Assembly (NCBI GenBank): GCA_028753945.1
Contig: JAPNXP010000001.1
Coordinates: forward strand, 11,522,501-11,586,500
From: Hexactinellida sp. DTS-2022
Lineage: Eukaryota; Porifera; Hexactinellida
Length of the DNA: 64,000 bases
Direction of reading: 5' to 3'
The translations under genes were made by a program, and so were the position numbers. Under the pieces are notes generated by a model. It was not told the origin of the DNA. It saw nothing but the letters and a program-made list of their open reading frames with translations, and searched no databases. Of the stretch, positions 1-9,994 are shown in pieces. The first letter of the stretch is position 1. Each line of letters opens with the position of its first letter.

Positions 1-1795
1 ATTGACTTATGAAGACAATAAAAGTTACAAAACCCCATTTCTCTGTTAATAGAATCCTGGTTTCGCTCTTTATGAAACAGCCAAAGAGTGTAATACTTTC
101 GTTGGGGGCTGTGCTTAGTTCTCTCAGAGGAGAGCGAGGCTTTTAGCAGACTGAGTTATCTGCTGGCTGAGGTAAAAGCAGATAAATTACTCTGCAATTC
201 AGAAATAGGCCCCTGGAGATCCTGAATCACTTGCGTCAGGGACAGGGGAACCGCTTGGCATTCCCACTCCATGCCCCAAATTGGGCTATGCCTGAGGGTG
301 CGGAAACAACATGCAAGTATGAGCTGAGGCTTCCCTGAGGGTATAATCTGGCTGTGAGTCAGGAGACAGCCGGAGCTACCGCAGCCCTCTGTGAGGCGTA
401 TTGATATATTTAATTAAGCTACACTCTGAATCGTAAGGATATAGTGGGGAGTCTGCATCTGACATCGATTTCGAATTTGAGTATGATTGTTGTGATGCGT
501 TTAGTCAGCGAATTGGAATGTTGGCGAAAATCAATCGGAGATGAGCTGCTAACCGAACTAGGTACCGTATCGGGATTGTCAGGTGACGCCCTAAGCTTAA
601 GCTGGAGTACAATTTGAAGGAGATCAAGCTAGTACACAGCATCAACAAAAAACAGAATTCCAGGAACAAAAGAATCAAAGAAATACTCTATATTCAATAC
701 AGAAGTAACAAAAAGAACGTACAATCCCAATAGCACTATTATAGTAAGAAATTATTTCTCATCTCTATCTCTTCCATCTGGAAATACATATTAATTTTGG
801 TTGATAGATTAGCTTTCTATTTCTTATCAATGTTATTTATCTAAGACTAAGTTTACACCAAAGAAAATCTAACAAACCGGATTTTCAAATTCGCATGCAA
901 CTGGTAAATATATTTCGATAGTTTACTAACTACATTTGTTCTGTTTACTTGAAATTATAGTTGCTTTAACATTTTAATGATTAATTAATCCAACGTATCT
1001 ATTCTTTATTCCTAATGTCATGTATTGAATATTAATTATCTTTGTCACGGAATAATTATCGACTTTATTAATTGCTAATTTAGTTAGGCAAGCAAAAAGT
1101 ATTCGTAAAAGTGAAAGGGTCTTGGCCTGTGTTGGCCTGCGGCACTTATTCATAATTTCATAGCCAGGATATATAGTTAATTAAATAATCCTTTAGGATA
1201 CTAAATACACGCAATATTGGAATTAACAATGTCAATGCGAGTCAAAATCCTTCGCTCGCGCTCTACAGAAATATGATGTAAATTTAGAATTAACAAGAGC
1301 AAAGATTCCAATTGATCTTTTAAGTAAACAAGTATGCTCGATAGTGCATACGAATTTAGTATCAACCAACTTATGAGTATAAGTTGCTGACTTGCTGTTG
1401 TTAGTTAAGTTTGCGTTGTTGGTTGAATGATTGACAAAAAGCGACTGAGACCAAGGGCTCGTTTTGACTGATATTGGATTAAGCACATGAAATATATTGC
1501 ACTATGTACTAATAGTGCAGTATATAAGCTGTAGGGGCACAGGACCAATGGCGAGAGGACTCAGGTTCAGTTATCAAAAGTGCTTTGTAGAGTCAGAAGG
1601 TAGGTCTGGGTAGCTTCTCCCCTGCGACATACGTTATTTATGTGACCTTGAACGGGTTGAACCTCAGATTTGCTGCTCATATTTTGCTCTCATAATCGTA
1701 GATGTCCGCCACCCACCTAGTGTTACTGGATAGCCCTGCTGCAAGCATTAAGTTATCACAAATTTAATATATAATTAATGATAAACAATCAACAA
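1..1795. other. Gene-free left flank
   Basis: I see no supportable gene here. The first 660 bases are of mixed composition and may be a remnant of an old element, but no motif is readable in any frame. The rest is AT-rich with scattered TTAATTAA-type runs. A short open frame on the minus strand (1232-1486) has no recognisable domain and ordinary spacer composition. Confidence 0.5.
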
Positions 1796-3031
1796 TTAGA
1801 ATAACTGAATACAGTATTTAGGATTCTCAGACACTACTATAATTCTACCTTCTCTATCCACAGCTATACCAGCAGGAGAGATAAGGTCTCCTCTTCCCTC
1901 TCCTCTCTTCCCAAACTTATGCAGCAGTTGTCCTCTGTTAGAGAATATCAGAACTCTACCAGCTGATGAGTCAGTCATCAGAATATTGAATTCTCTGTCT
2001 AGACAGAAGTACCAAGGATCAATCACCTGATTACCTTCTCCTCGTGTTTCTATCTGTCTAATCAGCTGATGTGAGTAATCATACAAGTGGATACATGGAC
2101 TCTCTTCTGTCAACACTACAATATCTTGTGGTGTCAGCTTGATATCTCTAGGCAGATTAACTTTAGAAATGAATGAATTGAAAGTAAAATTCAAATTCAG
2201 ACAATGAATCCGATTGTTCCAATAGTCACAAATGTAAATTAGATTATCCACTGGTGATACAGCAACTCCACTAGGCAAATCAAATTCCAGTTCTTTATCG
2301 CCTCTTCTTCCAACTGATTGTATGTATCTGCCTTCGATAGAGTATACAGTGAGAGAATCAGCAAGAAACTGAGTGACATAGACTTTCTTAAGATAGATAC
2401 AGATACCATGTGGTGACTTCATCTCTTCACTGAAAGCGAATAGGAATTCTAGAGATTCGTTAAAGACTTGTACTCGGTTATTCCCTCCATCACAAATATA
2501 AATATTATTCGTTTCAGAGTCTATAGCGATTGAATAAGGATAACAGAACTCTCCAGGTGTTGTAGAGGGCTCCTTTCTATGTTTCCCAGCTACCGTCACA
2601 GGATTTCCTTTCTCCCTGTAGTCAGGTGCTCCTCTCACTCGAATCGATCCTGTCCCTCTCAGTATTCCTTCCAGGTCTCCATCCCACTCCAGCTCCACTC
2701 GTCCCATCCTGTCTCTGGCTGTCTCGAGATCAGCTGCTAGCTCTCTCATCTGGGTGTCCAGTAGAGCTACGTGCTGTGCAAGGAACTCTTTGTTCTTGTT
2801 ATCCGAGAGAGTAGCAATAGTCTGTTCCTTGGTTGTTCTCAGCTGAGCAACTTGCCTGTCTACTCCCTCTCCCCTGTAGACATCCTCTAGCTGCTGCAGC
2901 TCTGACAGCAATGCTGTCTCTCTCTCTCGCAGCACCTGGTGAGCTCTGGCTACTCTCTCCCGTACCTCTGCTCGTGCTCTCTCCACCTCTAACAGGAAGG
3001 AACTCTCTACTGGCACATTTGCACTAGCCAT
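1796..3031 (-). CDS. Coiled-coil/NHL beta-propeller protein, copy A (TRIM-like, no RING or B-box)
   Basis: This is an intronless 411-residue protein. The start was set at the ATG at 3031 because it aligns with the start of the copy at 59491; an in-frame ATG three codons upstream (3040) is also possible. Residues about 10-125 are an acidic/basic coiled coil rich in E, R, Q and L. Residues about 150-411 form an NHL-type propeller with repeated blades ending in patterns such as NNRVQVF, NNRIHCLN and GRVLIFSNRG. This resembles the C-terminal half of TRIM-NHL proteins (TRIM2/3/71 type), but the RING finger and B-box are absent, so ubiquitin-ligase activity is not predicted; a binding or scaffold role is inferred. 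It is about 91% identical to the gene at 59491-60726. The coiled coil is nearly identical, and the differences sit in the propeller, mostly as non-silent changes. Flanking DNA is not similar between the copies. Confidence 0.85.
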   Translation of the reverse strand: MASANVPVESSFLLEVERARAEVRERVARAHQVLRERETALLSELQQLEDVYRGEGVDRQVAQLRTTKEQTIATLSDNKNKEFLAQHVALLDTQMRELAADLETARDRMGRVELEWDGDLEGILRGTGSIRVRGAPDYREKGNPVTVAGKHRKEPSTTPGEFCYPYSIAIDSETNNIYICDGGNNRVQVFNESLEFLFAFSEEMKSPHGICIYLKKVYVTQFLADSLTVYSIEGRYIQSVGRRGDKELEFDLPSGVAVSPVDNLIYICDYWNNRIHCLNLNFTFNSFISKVNLPRDIKLTPQDIVVLTEESPCIHLYDYSHQLIRQIETRGEGNQVIDPWYFCLDREFNILMTDSSAGRVLIFSNRGQLLHKFGKRGEGRGDLISPAGIAVDREGRIIVVSENPKYCIQLF

Positions 3032-3435
3032 CTCATGCACTTCTTATACGTTAGATACGTCGTGAAATGTACGTATAATGTTCTTGGATATTTAAATTAT
3101 TAATTCAATATTAAATTGCCTATTCGTTCAAATGAGCAAAAAACAATTTCAACTCCATAGCAGTAAGATGGGTGTCGTGTTACAATAGGAACATTGGCAT
3201 ATTACTTCCACTCTCATCAGGGTTCTCCCTAGGCCTATATCACAAGGTGCATGCCCTTCTTGATAGCTATTGTTCCCTGTAAATACATGTTATAAGTGGG
3301 CTTGTACCCTTTGAGTCAATGGTATAGTTTAATAATACTCACTGCGGTTAGTTAATTAAGCAACTATCAACTCATTATAGTGTTTATAATTTGTTCCAAT
3401 TACCTATGAATTTCAGTCCCAAGTGGTTTCTATAT

Positions 3436-3968
3436 TTACGAGCCCTTCGGTCTCGGTCGCTTTGCAACAGATCGGTGCTACGCACCTCAAGTTAACGGCC
3501 GCTACGCGGCCTTACTCTTCACTAAACAATTGATTGGGAAAGTTATAACTTCTGGGTTGATTTTGAATTTTCAATAATTTGTTAAACTATTTTGTGCCAA
3601 CAACAACAATAAATATTCATATTAGAAATTTATAAATGCGAAATTTGTGTTCAGCATACTTGTTTACCTATTACAGTGGAGCCTCCCATAACGGACACTC
3701 CAAATAACGGACAACCCTCGTGGCACGGATTTATTTATTTAACATATGTCTAATAGAAAGCAACCTCTAAATAGCGGACAACCTCTAAATAACGGACAAC
3801 GGTTCCGGTCCCAAGGTGTCCGTTGTTCAGAGGCTCTACTGTATATCATTTGGAAGTCTATATCTAAATTATAAATGCGGTTTCTATTCCCCATCAAATT
3901 AATACAATCCGGACAAACAAACAAACAAACACATACACAACAATCGAGATTTAATAATCTAGATATAT
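3436..3968. repeat. Interspersed repeat R1, interrupted by a MITE
   Basis: R1 begins with a motif around CCCTTCGGTCTC, continues with GCTACGCGGCCTTACT, then an ACAACAACA stretch, and ends with CAATCGAG plus an AT tail. Copies or parts of the same unit occur at 13777-14170, 20535-20662 continuing at 21995-22270 and 22795-22935, 37195-37495 and 61010-61090. The copy here is split by the TA-flanked MITE at 3672-3843. It ends about 20 bases before the start codon of the dehydrogenase gene, so it probably forms part of that gene's leader or promoter. Confidence 0.7.
3672..3843. mobile_element. TA-flanked MITE (CAGTGGAGCC termini)
   Basis: The terminal inverted repeats read CAGTGGAGCCTC and GAGGCTCTACTG and are flanked by TA on both sides. 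The interior carries several degenerate copies of AATAACGGACA. The uninterrupted R1 copy near 14070 shows the empty site, which supports a TA target duplication typical of the Tc1/mariner-pogo superfamily. No transposase is present. Confidence 0.75.
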
Positions 3969-3986
3969 CCCAAGTTTGTATTATCT

Positions 3987-5189
3987 ATGTTCAAGATATT
4001 GCTCGCCATCCTATTCAGTTTGATACTCGCCCCGCTGCGCGCTGCTTCCCGGTGGCTCCGCTACTGCAGTATTCCGCCCTCCCGAGACAAACACTTCAGT
4101 CGGGAGGTGGTGCTCGTCACCGGGGGGGCCCAGGGCATCGGACGCTTGATCGCCACTAACTTTGCCCTGACAGGCGCCACTATAGTCCTCTGGGACATCC
4201 AGGAGCAGCGCCTGGGGGAGACCCTGGGGGAGATGCGGACAGCCGGACACACGGTGCACGGGTACAGCGTGGATGTTTCGGACCTGGACCAGCTGCTGAC
4301 CGGGTACGAGCGGGTTAAGCAGGAGGTCGGGGAGGTTACTGTGTTGGTGAACAACGCAGGCATCGTTAGTGCTAAGGACATATTCGAAGTCTCTGTGGAG
4401 CAGTTCGAGATGGTGGTTAGAGTCAATCTAACCTCTATGGTCAGTTGTATTATAGTGCACACTAGTGTATTATACAGCCATTTGTAAATACGCTCCTAAT
4501 AATCCCGGTCTGATCCAATTTTAATACGCCTAAATCACAAATTAATGGTACGGTATAGGAGAGGATTCCAAATTTTCGCCATCCTAAATTCAATTACCAA
4601 AAATCATCCAAAAGGAGCGTCTCGCGGTCCTAAATAATTCCTTGGTGCATATCTATGTATAGTCTTATTTATAACAAGATAGTATAATATAGGCAACAGT
4701 TTCAATGCACTTGTTTAGATTCACCTGACAAAGGCCGTGCTCCCGCACATGCTAGAACATAACCACGGATACATCATTAACATCGCCTCTGTCGCCTCCT
4801 ACTACGGGTTCTTCAGACTAGCGGACTACTGCGCCTCCAAGGCAGGCGCGCGTGCCTTCTCAGAGGCCCTACAGTCCGAGCTGTTCTGTATGGACAAGAC
4901 CGGCGTCTCCGTCACCTGCGTCTGTCCCTACAAAATAGACACGGGCATGTTCTCGGGGGTGGCGCTTAAGCACAACTGGCTTTTCCCGGCCCTGCAGCCG
5001 CAGTACGTGGCTGACCGCGTATACTACGGAGCTAGGAACCGCGAGTTCCGATTGCTGATTCCCTGGTCCATGCATCTACTGGTCGGACTATTGTTTGTGT
5101 TGCCGAAACACTCCCGAAGGATTTTTATGGACTTTTTCGGGATTAATGAGTCTATGGACACTTTTGTTGGTCATAGAAAGAAAGAGTAG
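3987..5189 (+). CDS. Short-chain dehydrogenase/reductase, SDR16C (RDHE2/HSD17B11)-like
   Basis: Two exons, 3987-4439 and 4719-5189, are joined by a GT-AG phase-0 intron and encode about 307 residues. Residues 3-20 form an N-terminal hydrophobic anchor, as in membrane- or lipid-droplet-bound retinol/17-beta-hydroxysteroid dehydrogenases. The Rossmann cofactor motif TGGAQGIG is at about 45-52, NNAG at about 122-125, the catalytic Tyr-x-x-x-Lys (YCASK) at about 188-192, and the catalytic Ser precedes it in SVAS. The length matches the classical SDR16C family (about 300). It should be an NAD(P)-dependent oxidoreductase on a hydrophobic alcohol (retinol, steroid or fatty alcohol); the substrate cannot be read from sequence. 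The intron contains a copy of an interspersed repeat also found at 52398-52590. Confidence 0.88.
4467..4640. repeat. Intronic interspersed repeat R6
   Basis: A block containing GCGCTCCTAAT-like and AAAAGGAGCGTCTC motifs lies inside the dehydrogenase intron. A clear second copy is at 52398-52590, and fragments sit near 44335-44490. It is non-coding, and no target duplication was recognised. Confidence 0.6.
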
Positions 5190-5405
5190 GTTTGTTTTAT
5201 GCCCCCCCTCCCCATCGTGAACGAATATTTATTTTATTAGAAATTTAGTCGCTATTTACTCGCTATCTATTTGTTTTTAATTAACCGCTTAAGTGAAGCA
5301 TTCCTTTGTAATGCAGACTGTTCCCAGCTGTGATACAAGAGCAGCTGATCTCTCTATTCTGATCCGTTGGTTTATAGCTCAGCAGTATTGCATGGTGTCT
5401 AACTA

Positions 5406-6284
5406 ATGTCTCAGGACTGCATTATCCACAATAACGACTTGGTACTCTACGTGAGTGTCCTGCTCGTGTTTGTGTTGGTGCTCCCCCTGCTGGACCTCAT
5501 TATCCTGAGGGTAACCTGGTTCTACAGAGACGACCTCTTCCTCCCGCCTACCCGAGAGCGGGGCGGCTCACACAAGCCCTCTATCCGGAGGGGGGACAGC
5601 TACTTCTCGCGGTCCCTCTCCTCCGCCTCCACCCCCAACCGCTCCGTGCACCCCCTGGCTAGGACGCAGGCCACTATTATTTTCGCGAACGAGGATTCCC
5701 CTGACGAGCAGCGGAGGCGAGAATACGCTATTGTCTACGGGAAGCCTCAGCCCAAGCCGGAGTCTGGGGAGATAGTAGAGACCTCTCAGTCCAGTGAGGG
5801 GCAGAGCTCTCGGTTCAGAATAGCGGAGAGGCGCTTCGAGCGCCACGCCGCGGTGCTTATAGATCCGCTGCCCGCCATAGAGTCGCCCTCCCTCCGCGAG
5901 CTGTCCGCTCGGAGGAGAGCCGAGAGGTCTCTCGCGGCAGACGCGACTGGTGACACCTTTGTGAATATAGCCGCAGAGAGACTACAGCCCGCGCTGACCC
6001 GAGTGGTGCCTGTCTCCCTCAAGCCAGCCCTCCTCCCGCCCCTGCCCACTGCCCGCACCTCGCACCAGAGCAGCGAGTTCCTGGCGAGACTGGCGGACAC
6101 CAGCATCCTGTACCAGGACAACTTCGACGTGGCGTACGTGCACTCCCGCACGGAGCTAATCGAGACCTCCATTCGGGACTCGCTACCGCAGAGAGACAAG
6201 CTGCTCAGCCGACCCGACAATGTTAGGAGGAAATTATCCAAACTTGATTCCCGACAGCCGAACTCCCCCAGTCCCCCCAAGTGA
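5406..6284 (+). CDS. Unknown single-pass membrane protein with a basic, Ser/Pro-rich tail
   Basis: This is an intronless 292-residue reading frame with the high GC of the window's other real genes. It starts at the first ATG after a spacer with stops. Residues about 12-35 form a strong transmembrane segment (runs of V, L and I), preceded by a short polar N-terminus. The remainder is a hydrophilic tail rich in R, S, P and E without a recognisable fold, ending in a PNSPSPPK tail. Coding reality is supported by composition and length only. I do not recognise the family; a type III membrane protein with a cytoplasmic disordered tail is the simplest description. Confidence 0.65.
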   Translation: MSQDCIIHNNDLVLYVSVLLVFVLVLPLLDLIILRVTWFYRDDLFLPPTRERGGSHKPSIRRGDSYFSRSLSSASTPNRSVHPLARTQATIIFANEDSPDEQRRREYAIVYGKPQPKPESGEIVETSQSSEGQSSRFRIAERRFERHAAVLIDPLPAIESPSLRELSARRRAERSLAADATGDTFVNIAAERLQPALTRVVPVSLKPALLPPLPTARTSHQSSEFLARLADTSILYQDNFDVAYVHSRTELIETSIRDSLPQRDKLLSRPDNVRRKLSKLDSRQPNSPSPPK

Positions 6285-7150
6285 TCTCTTATTTTAACGA
6301 TTTACGTATATTTATTATTGTGTTTATGAATGTCAATATGTGTGTGAGTAAAGGCGAGTATCAATCAATTAATTAATATTTTTAAATGTCTATTATTTAT
6401 GCTGTTAGATATTGGGTAAAGTAATAATCCAGTGTTACAATGAACTCTGCCCAAATTGTTACTACAGTAGCACTTCGTTAATACGAATACCAAGGAACCG
6501 TCAACCCCCAGTTATATTTGGAGACTTATACTTCTGAAATGGTGTGCCTCTCGTGGACCTTATCGCGGTTGCATTACAGAATAAGTCGTACTTTGATAGA
6601 CAAAGACAATAACATTATAACGTATCACCAAATTTCACTCTTTATAGTAAGTTTATACCGTCATTCTACCTCTCTTTATAGTGTCTCACTGTTATACATA
6701 CTATGAGTAGTATGTTTGGTTATGTTCTATACTATTGTCGAAGTGTGCCCACATGTACGTTTGTATGGAGAAAGGAAGTGTGAGAGCGGAGTATACTCTG
6801 TATATTATATATTCTGTACCCAGTACCACTTGGTCTGAGTTGTCTCAAACACGTTTTGCTATGCAAATCAGGAAAGTCATTGACACTGATATTTAATTAA
6901 TTACTAATATTATCTAATTAATTAACCGATTCGTTGGGTCCAGTCAAATAGGAGCAGACAGGTGCTCGGATAATCGAGGTTGCACTGTGGTTATTTGCCT
7001 TTTATTAAAAAGTTCTGAAAAAATGTCTACAATCTTGTTTCTTCAAGTAAGCATTGGTTAGCAATTTGGACTTATACTTATCTAAGCTGTTCGTAATTAT
7101 ATCTGAGACTATTCTAAGAGCTGCTAATACTGATACTCAGCTAGTGTATA
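6285..7150. other. Spacer with MITE remnants
   Basis: No gene is seen. A MITE-like end (CAGTAGCACTTCGTTAATACG) begins at about 6465, and a possible partner end lies near 6690. A second remnant at about 6935-6993 ends in ATAATCGAGGTTGCACTG and matches the end of the intact MITE at 56453-56580. Confidence 0.5.
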
Positions 7151-8917
7151 ATGAGTAATAAAGCGAGACACTCGGGCCCCGCCGGCCCCAAGGAGCGCGC
7201 GTACCACCTCCTCAAGATGGAGGTCGTTGTTATAAAACTCATAAGCGAGCCCAACAAGCTGCCTGTGCGGACTCTGAAGTCGCTATTCCGCACCACCCCC
7301 GCCGTCTCTGTATTCACCGGCAACGAGCTGGTCAGCAACATAATCAGCAAGCTGCAGACGGACCGACGGGAGGCGCTACACATCGCATCTCAGCTCTACA
7401 AGTACGGGTACCTCTACGCCGTGGAGCCGGGCGTGGCCGCTCTGAGGGACGACTCCACTCTCTACCGGATGCAGGCCGAGGAGAAGTGGCCCTCCCAGTG
7501 CCCGAGCCCCACCAACCTGGAGTACTCCGTGTTCCTGGAGAAGCGGCTGCTGCTGCGACAGAAGCTGGCCGAGCACGAGCAGGACGCGTACGAGCGGTTC
7601 AGCGTCACCTACGCGCGCGGGTGGGAGGGGCTCCGACTACGGGCACAGGATGAGATCGCCGCCGAGGAGCGGGAGACGCGGGAGGGCCGCTGGGTGATGC
7701 AGGGCGAGGAGCGGGCCTTCTGGAGGCTGCACCGCCCCCCGCCCGGGGAGCCGCTGGTTATGGAGTGCTGCATACAGAAGCGGAACCTGAACAGAAGCCA
7801 GATATCGGACTTTGAGGTTGTGCAGGATTTGGAGACTCGAATCGATGTGTACAGGAGAGCAGCCAAGCGCAACCGAGTGAAGAGCTCCCACTCAGCTGAC
7901 CTCATCATTGGAAACGTAGAGAAGATATCTAATCAGGACCCATTCCTGAAGAAGAACTCCTCCAACCATTGGACCAATGAGCACAAGCTCTCCAACAGCT
8001 CCATTTCTGCCGACAAGATCCGGGCCTGGAGCGTATCGTTTGAGTGTCTGATTAAAGACATGGACGGGAGGGACCTGTTTATGGAGTTTTTGAAGTCCGA
8101 GGTTTCAACTGAGAACCTCACTTTCTGTGAAACGGTTACCGAATACAAAATGCTTCCTACCTCTCAGCTGCAGATTAGCGCGCCGCTGATATTCCAGCAG
8201 TACGTGGGCCCCACGGCTAGAAACGAAATTAACATCGATGGGAAGACGCTACGGCTTACCAAGGAGAGGATGGAGAGGCCTAACAGATACACGTTTGACC
8301 TGGCTCAGAACTACATATACGATCTCATGCGAAAGGACCCCTACCTTCGATTCCTGAAATCTCATTTCTACACGGACGCTGCTAAAAAGCATGGCATTGA
8401 CAAGAAATCCCGACGCATCTCAAAATTGACAAACCAGCCTCTCAACGCGCAATCTCTCAACCCACACAGAGGCTCAGTTTGCGAGGCTCACTCTAACGAG
8501 CAGGTTATGATTGTCAGGTCAAACTCTATGGACGCAGTGGCCGAGGTCACCAGTGCGGTCTCTCCCTCTCGCGGCTGCGTAACCGGAACTAAGGGCTCTC
8601 TTGATGACGACAGCAATCGGCGGAGTGGCAGGCTCTACAGGAACTCAAGTGGTATCCACTTTAGTGATTCGGACACAAACAGTTCCCCGGGGCATCAGAA
8701 GGGACAGGAGTTAGAGCCAGCCACTATGCAGATCTGTCAGAGTCTGAATGCGAACTCGCTAAACAGCCCCTCCCACACGAACAGGGCCAGCAGCAAATCC
8801 TTTGAGGAGAAGTCCTTCTCTTCGCCCCGGGCCCCCGATCTTAAGAACTTTCCTAAACCAAAAACTTCTCTATCACAAGACGATGGATCCAAAATACGAC
8901 AGAATATATCTCCTTAA
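7151..8917 (+). CDS. R7-family regulator of G-protein signalling (RGS6/7/9/11-like)
   Basis: This is an intronless protein of 588 residues. Domain order is that of the R7 subfamily: DEP about 37-108 (SLFRTTPAVSVFTGNELV), the helical linker about 110-200, a G-gamma-like GGL segment about 222-275 ending in the characteristic DPFL and W, and an RGS domain about 296-408 (FLKSEVSTENLTF, RYTFDLAQNYIYDLM, YLRFLKS). The tail of about 180 residues is Ser/Asn-rich and probably disordered. R7 proteins accelerate GTP hydrolysis on Gi/o alpha subunits and bind G-beta-5 through GGL and membrane anchors through DEP; those partners are inferred. In the helix that usually reads ENLxFW, the W is a Cys here. 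Vertebrate homologues have many exons, so the lack of introns is notable. Confidence 0.9.
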   Translation: MSNKARHSGPAGPKERAYHLLKMEVVVIKLISEPNKLPVRTLKSLFRTTPAVSVFTGNELVSNIISKLQTDRREALHIASQLYKYGYLYAVEPGVAALRDDSTLYRMQAEEKWPSQCPSPTNLEYSVFLEKRLLLRQKLAEHEQDAYERFSVTYARGWEGLRLRAQDEIAAEERETREGRWVMQGEERAFWRLHRPPPGEPLVMECCIQKRNLNRSQISDFEVVQDLETRIDVYRRAAKRNRVKSSHSADLIIGNVEKISNQDPFLKKNSSNHWTNEHKLSNSSISADKIRAWSVSFECLIKDMDGRDLFMEFLKSEVSTENLTFCETVTEYKMLPTSQLQISAPLIFQQYVGPTARNEINIDGKTLRLTKERMERPNRYTFDLAQNYIYDLMRKDPYLRFLKSHFYTDAAKKHGIDKKSRRISKLTNQPLNAQSLNPHRGSVCEAHSNEQVMIVRSNSMDAVAEVTSAVSPSRGCVTGTKGSLDDDSNRRSGRLYRNSSGIHFSDSDTNSSPGHQKGQELEPATMQICQSLNANSLNSPSHTNRASSKSFEEKSFSSPRAPDLKNFPKPKTSLSQDDGSKIRQNISP

Positions 8918-9048
8918 TAGCTGGTGTCTCCCGACTGCTCACCCAAAGAGTACGGCATTGGATTCTGCTCTGTTTATTCCTGTATAGATATATATTTCGT
9001 ACCCATAGGCCATTGATGTACTTGTTTTGGTATTTTAATTAATTGTTC

Positions 9049-9054
9049 AATAAA
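9049..9054 (+). promoter_or_regulatory. Polyadenylation signal of the RGS gene
   Basis: A canonical AATAAA lies about 130 bases after the RGS stop codon and before the IMPACT start. It is the only such hexamer in this short spacer. Confidence 0.5.
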
Positions 9055-9151
9055 ATCCTATTCAAACGGTTAACACACTTAACTAAGTCGCAGTGTATTA
9101 CGCATAACTAGGTGCCCTTGCTTATAGAGCGAGACTAGAGAGACAGGGGCT

Positions 9152-9994
9152 ATGAATGAGGCTCAGAGGGAGGAGCTGAGCGCTCTGGAGGCCGTATACC
9201 CGGACGAACTGAAAGCCGTTAACAAGCCCCACCAGACATACTCCATACAGGTGGAGGAGAGCGGGCACTCTCTCACGCTATACTTTGAATTCCATGCTGC
9301 CTACCCCGTAACCATGCCGCCTAGGTTCCAGCTGGAGTCCTTCCTCCTGGACGAGGTGTCTAAGGCGGAGCTCCGCAACGAGCTGCTGGGGGAGTTCGAG
9401 AGGGACTCGGGGGTGCTCTTCCTGTGGGTGGAGCACATCAAGACCTTCCTCTCGCGGCTCCCTCCCATCGCGGCTATTAGCACGGCACCTGTTCAGGAGA
9501 GCACAGCCAGCGTACCACACGAGCCTACTGCCTCTCCAAGTCCTGATCTCGCGAAATGTGACACCAGCTGTGAGCTCAAGATAAGCCACGGAGAGCCCCT
9601 GACCGACAGGAAGAGTGTGTTCCAGTCTCACGTCTGTCGCGTGAGCTCAGTAGGGGAGGTAGAGCATATGCTGACTGCCCTCAGGTCCAACAAGAAGATA
9701 GCCCAGGCTACGCACAACATCCTGGCCTACCGCTTCACAGACAGAGAGAGGGGGGCGGTTATGCAGGACTGCGAGGACGACAAGGAGTACGGGGCCGGGG
9801 CCCGGCTGTCTCACCTGCTGCAGTTCTCTGGCGCACAGGACGTAGCTGTAGTGGTGACCAGATGGTATGGGGGGGTGCACCTCGGGCCTGACAGGTTCAA
9901 GCATATAAATAGCGTAGCCAGGGCGCTGTTGGTGGAATGCGGGTTTATTCAGACAGCTGATAAAGGGAGTGCGAGCAAGAGGAAGAAGAAATGA
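9152..9994 (+). CDS. IMPACT: IMPACT homologue (RWD + UPF0029 domain)
   Basis: This is an intronless 280-residue protein. The N-terminal RWD domain (about 1-108) opens with the typical QREELSALEAVYPDEL and includes YPVTMPPRF. The C-terminal Impact/UPF0029 domain (about 148-262) contains DRKSVFQSHVC, THNILAYR, DCEDDKEYGAG and VVTRWYGGVHLGPDRF, all highly typical. The protein ends in a short Lys-rich tail. IMPACT/YIH1 proteins bind GCN1 through RWD and prevent activation of the eIF2-alpha kinase GCN2, so this is expected to tune the amino-acid starvation response in the cytosol. It lies about 230 bases downstream of the RGS gene on the same strand. A possible AATAAA is at 10091. Confidence 0.95.
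   Translation: MNEAQREELSALEAVYPDELKAVNKPHQTYSIQVEESGHSLTLYFEFHAAYPVTMPPRFQLESFLLDEVSKAELRNELLGEFERDSGVLFLWVEHIKTFLSRLPPIAAISTAPVQESTASVPHEPTASPSPDLAKCDTSCELKISHGEPLTDRKSVFQSHVCRVSSVGEVEHMLTALRSNKKIAQATHNILAYRFTDRERGAVMQDCEDDKEYGAGARLSHLLQFSGAQDVAVVVTRWYGGVHLGPDRFKHINSVARALLVECGFIQTADKGSASKRKKK

Noticed and set aside
1232-1486. 84-codon minus-strand frame
   Set aside because: It has spacer-like composition, no domain, and no conserved copy elsewhere in the window.
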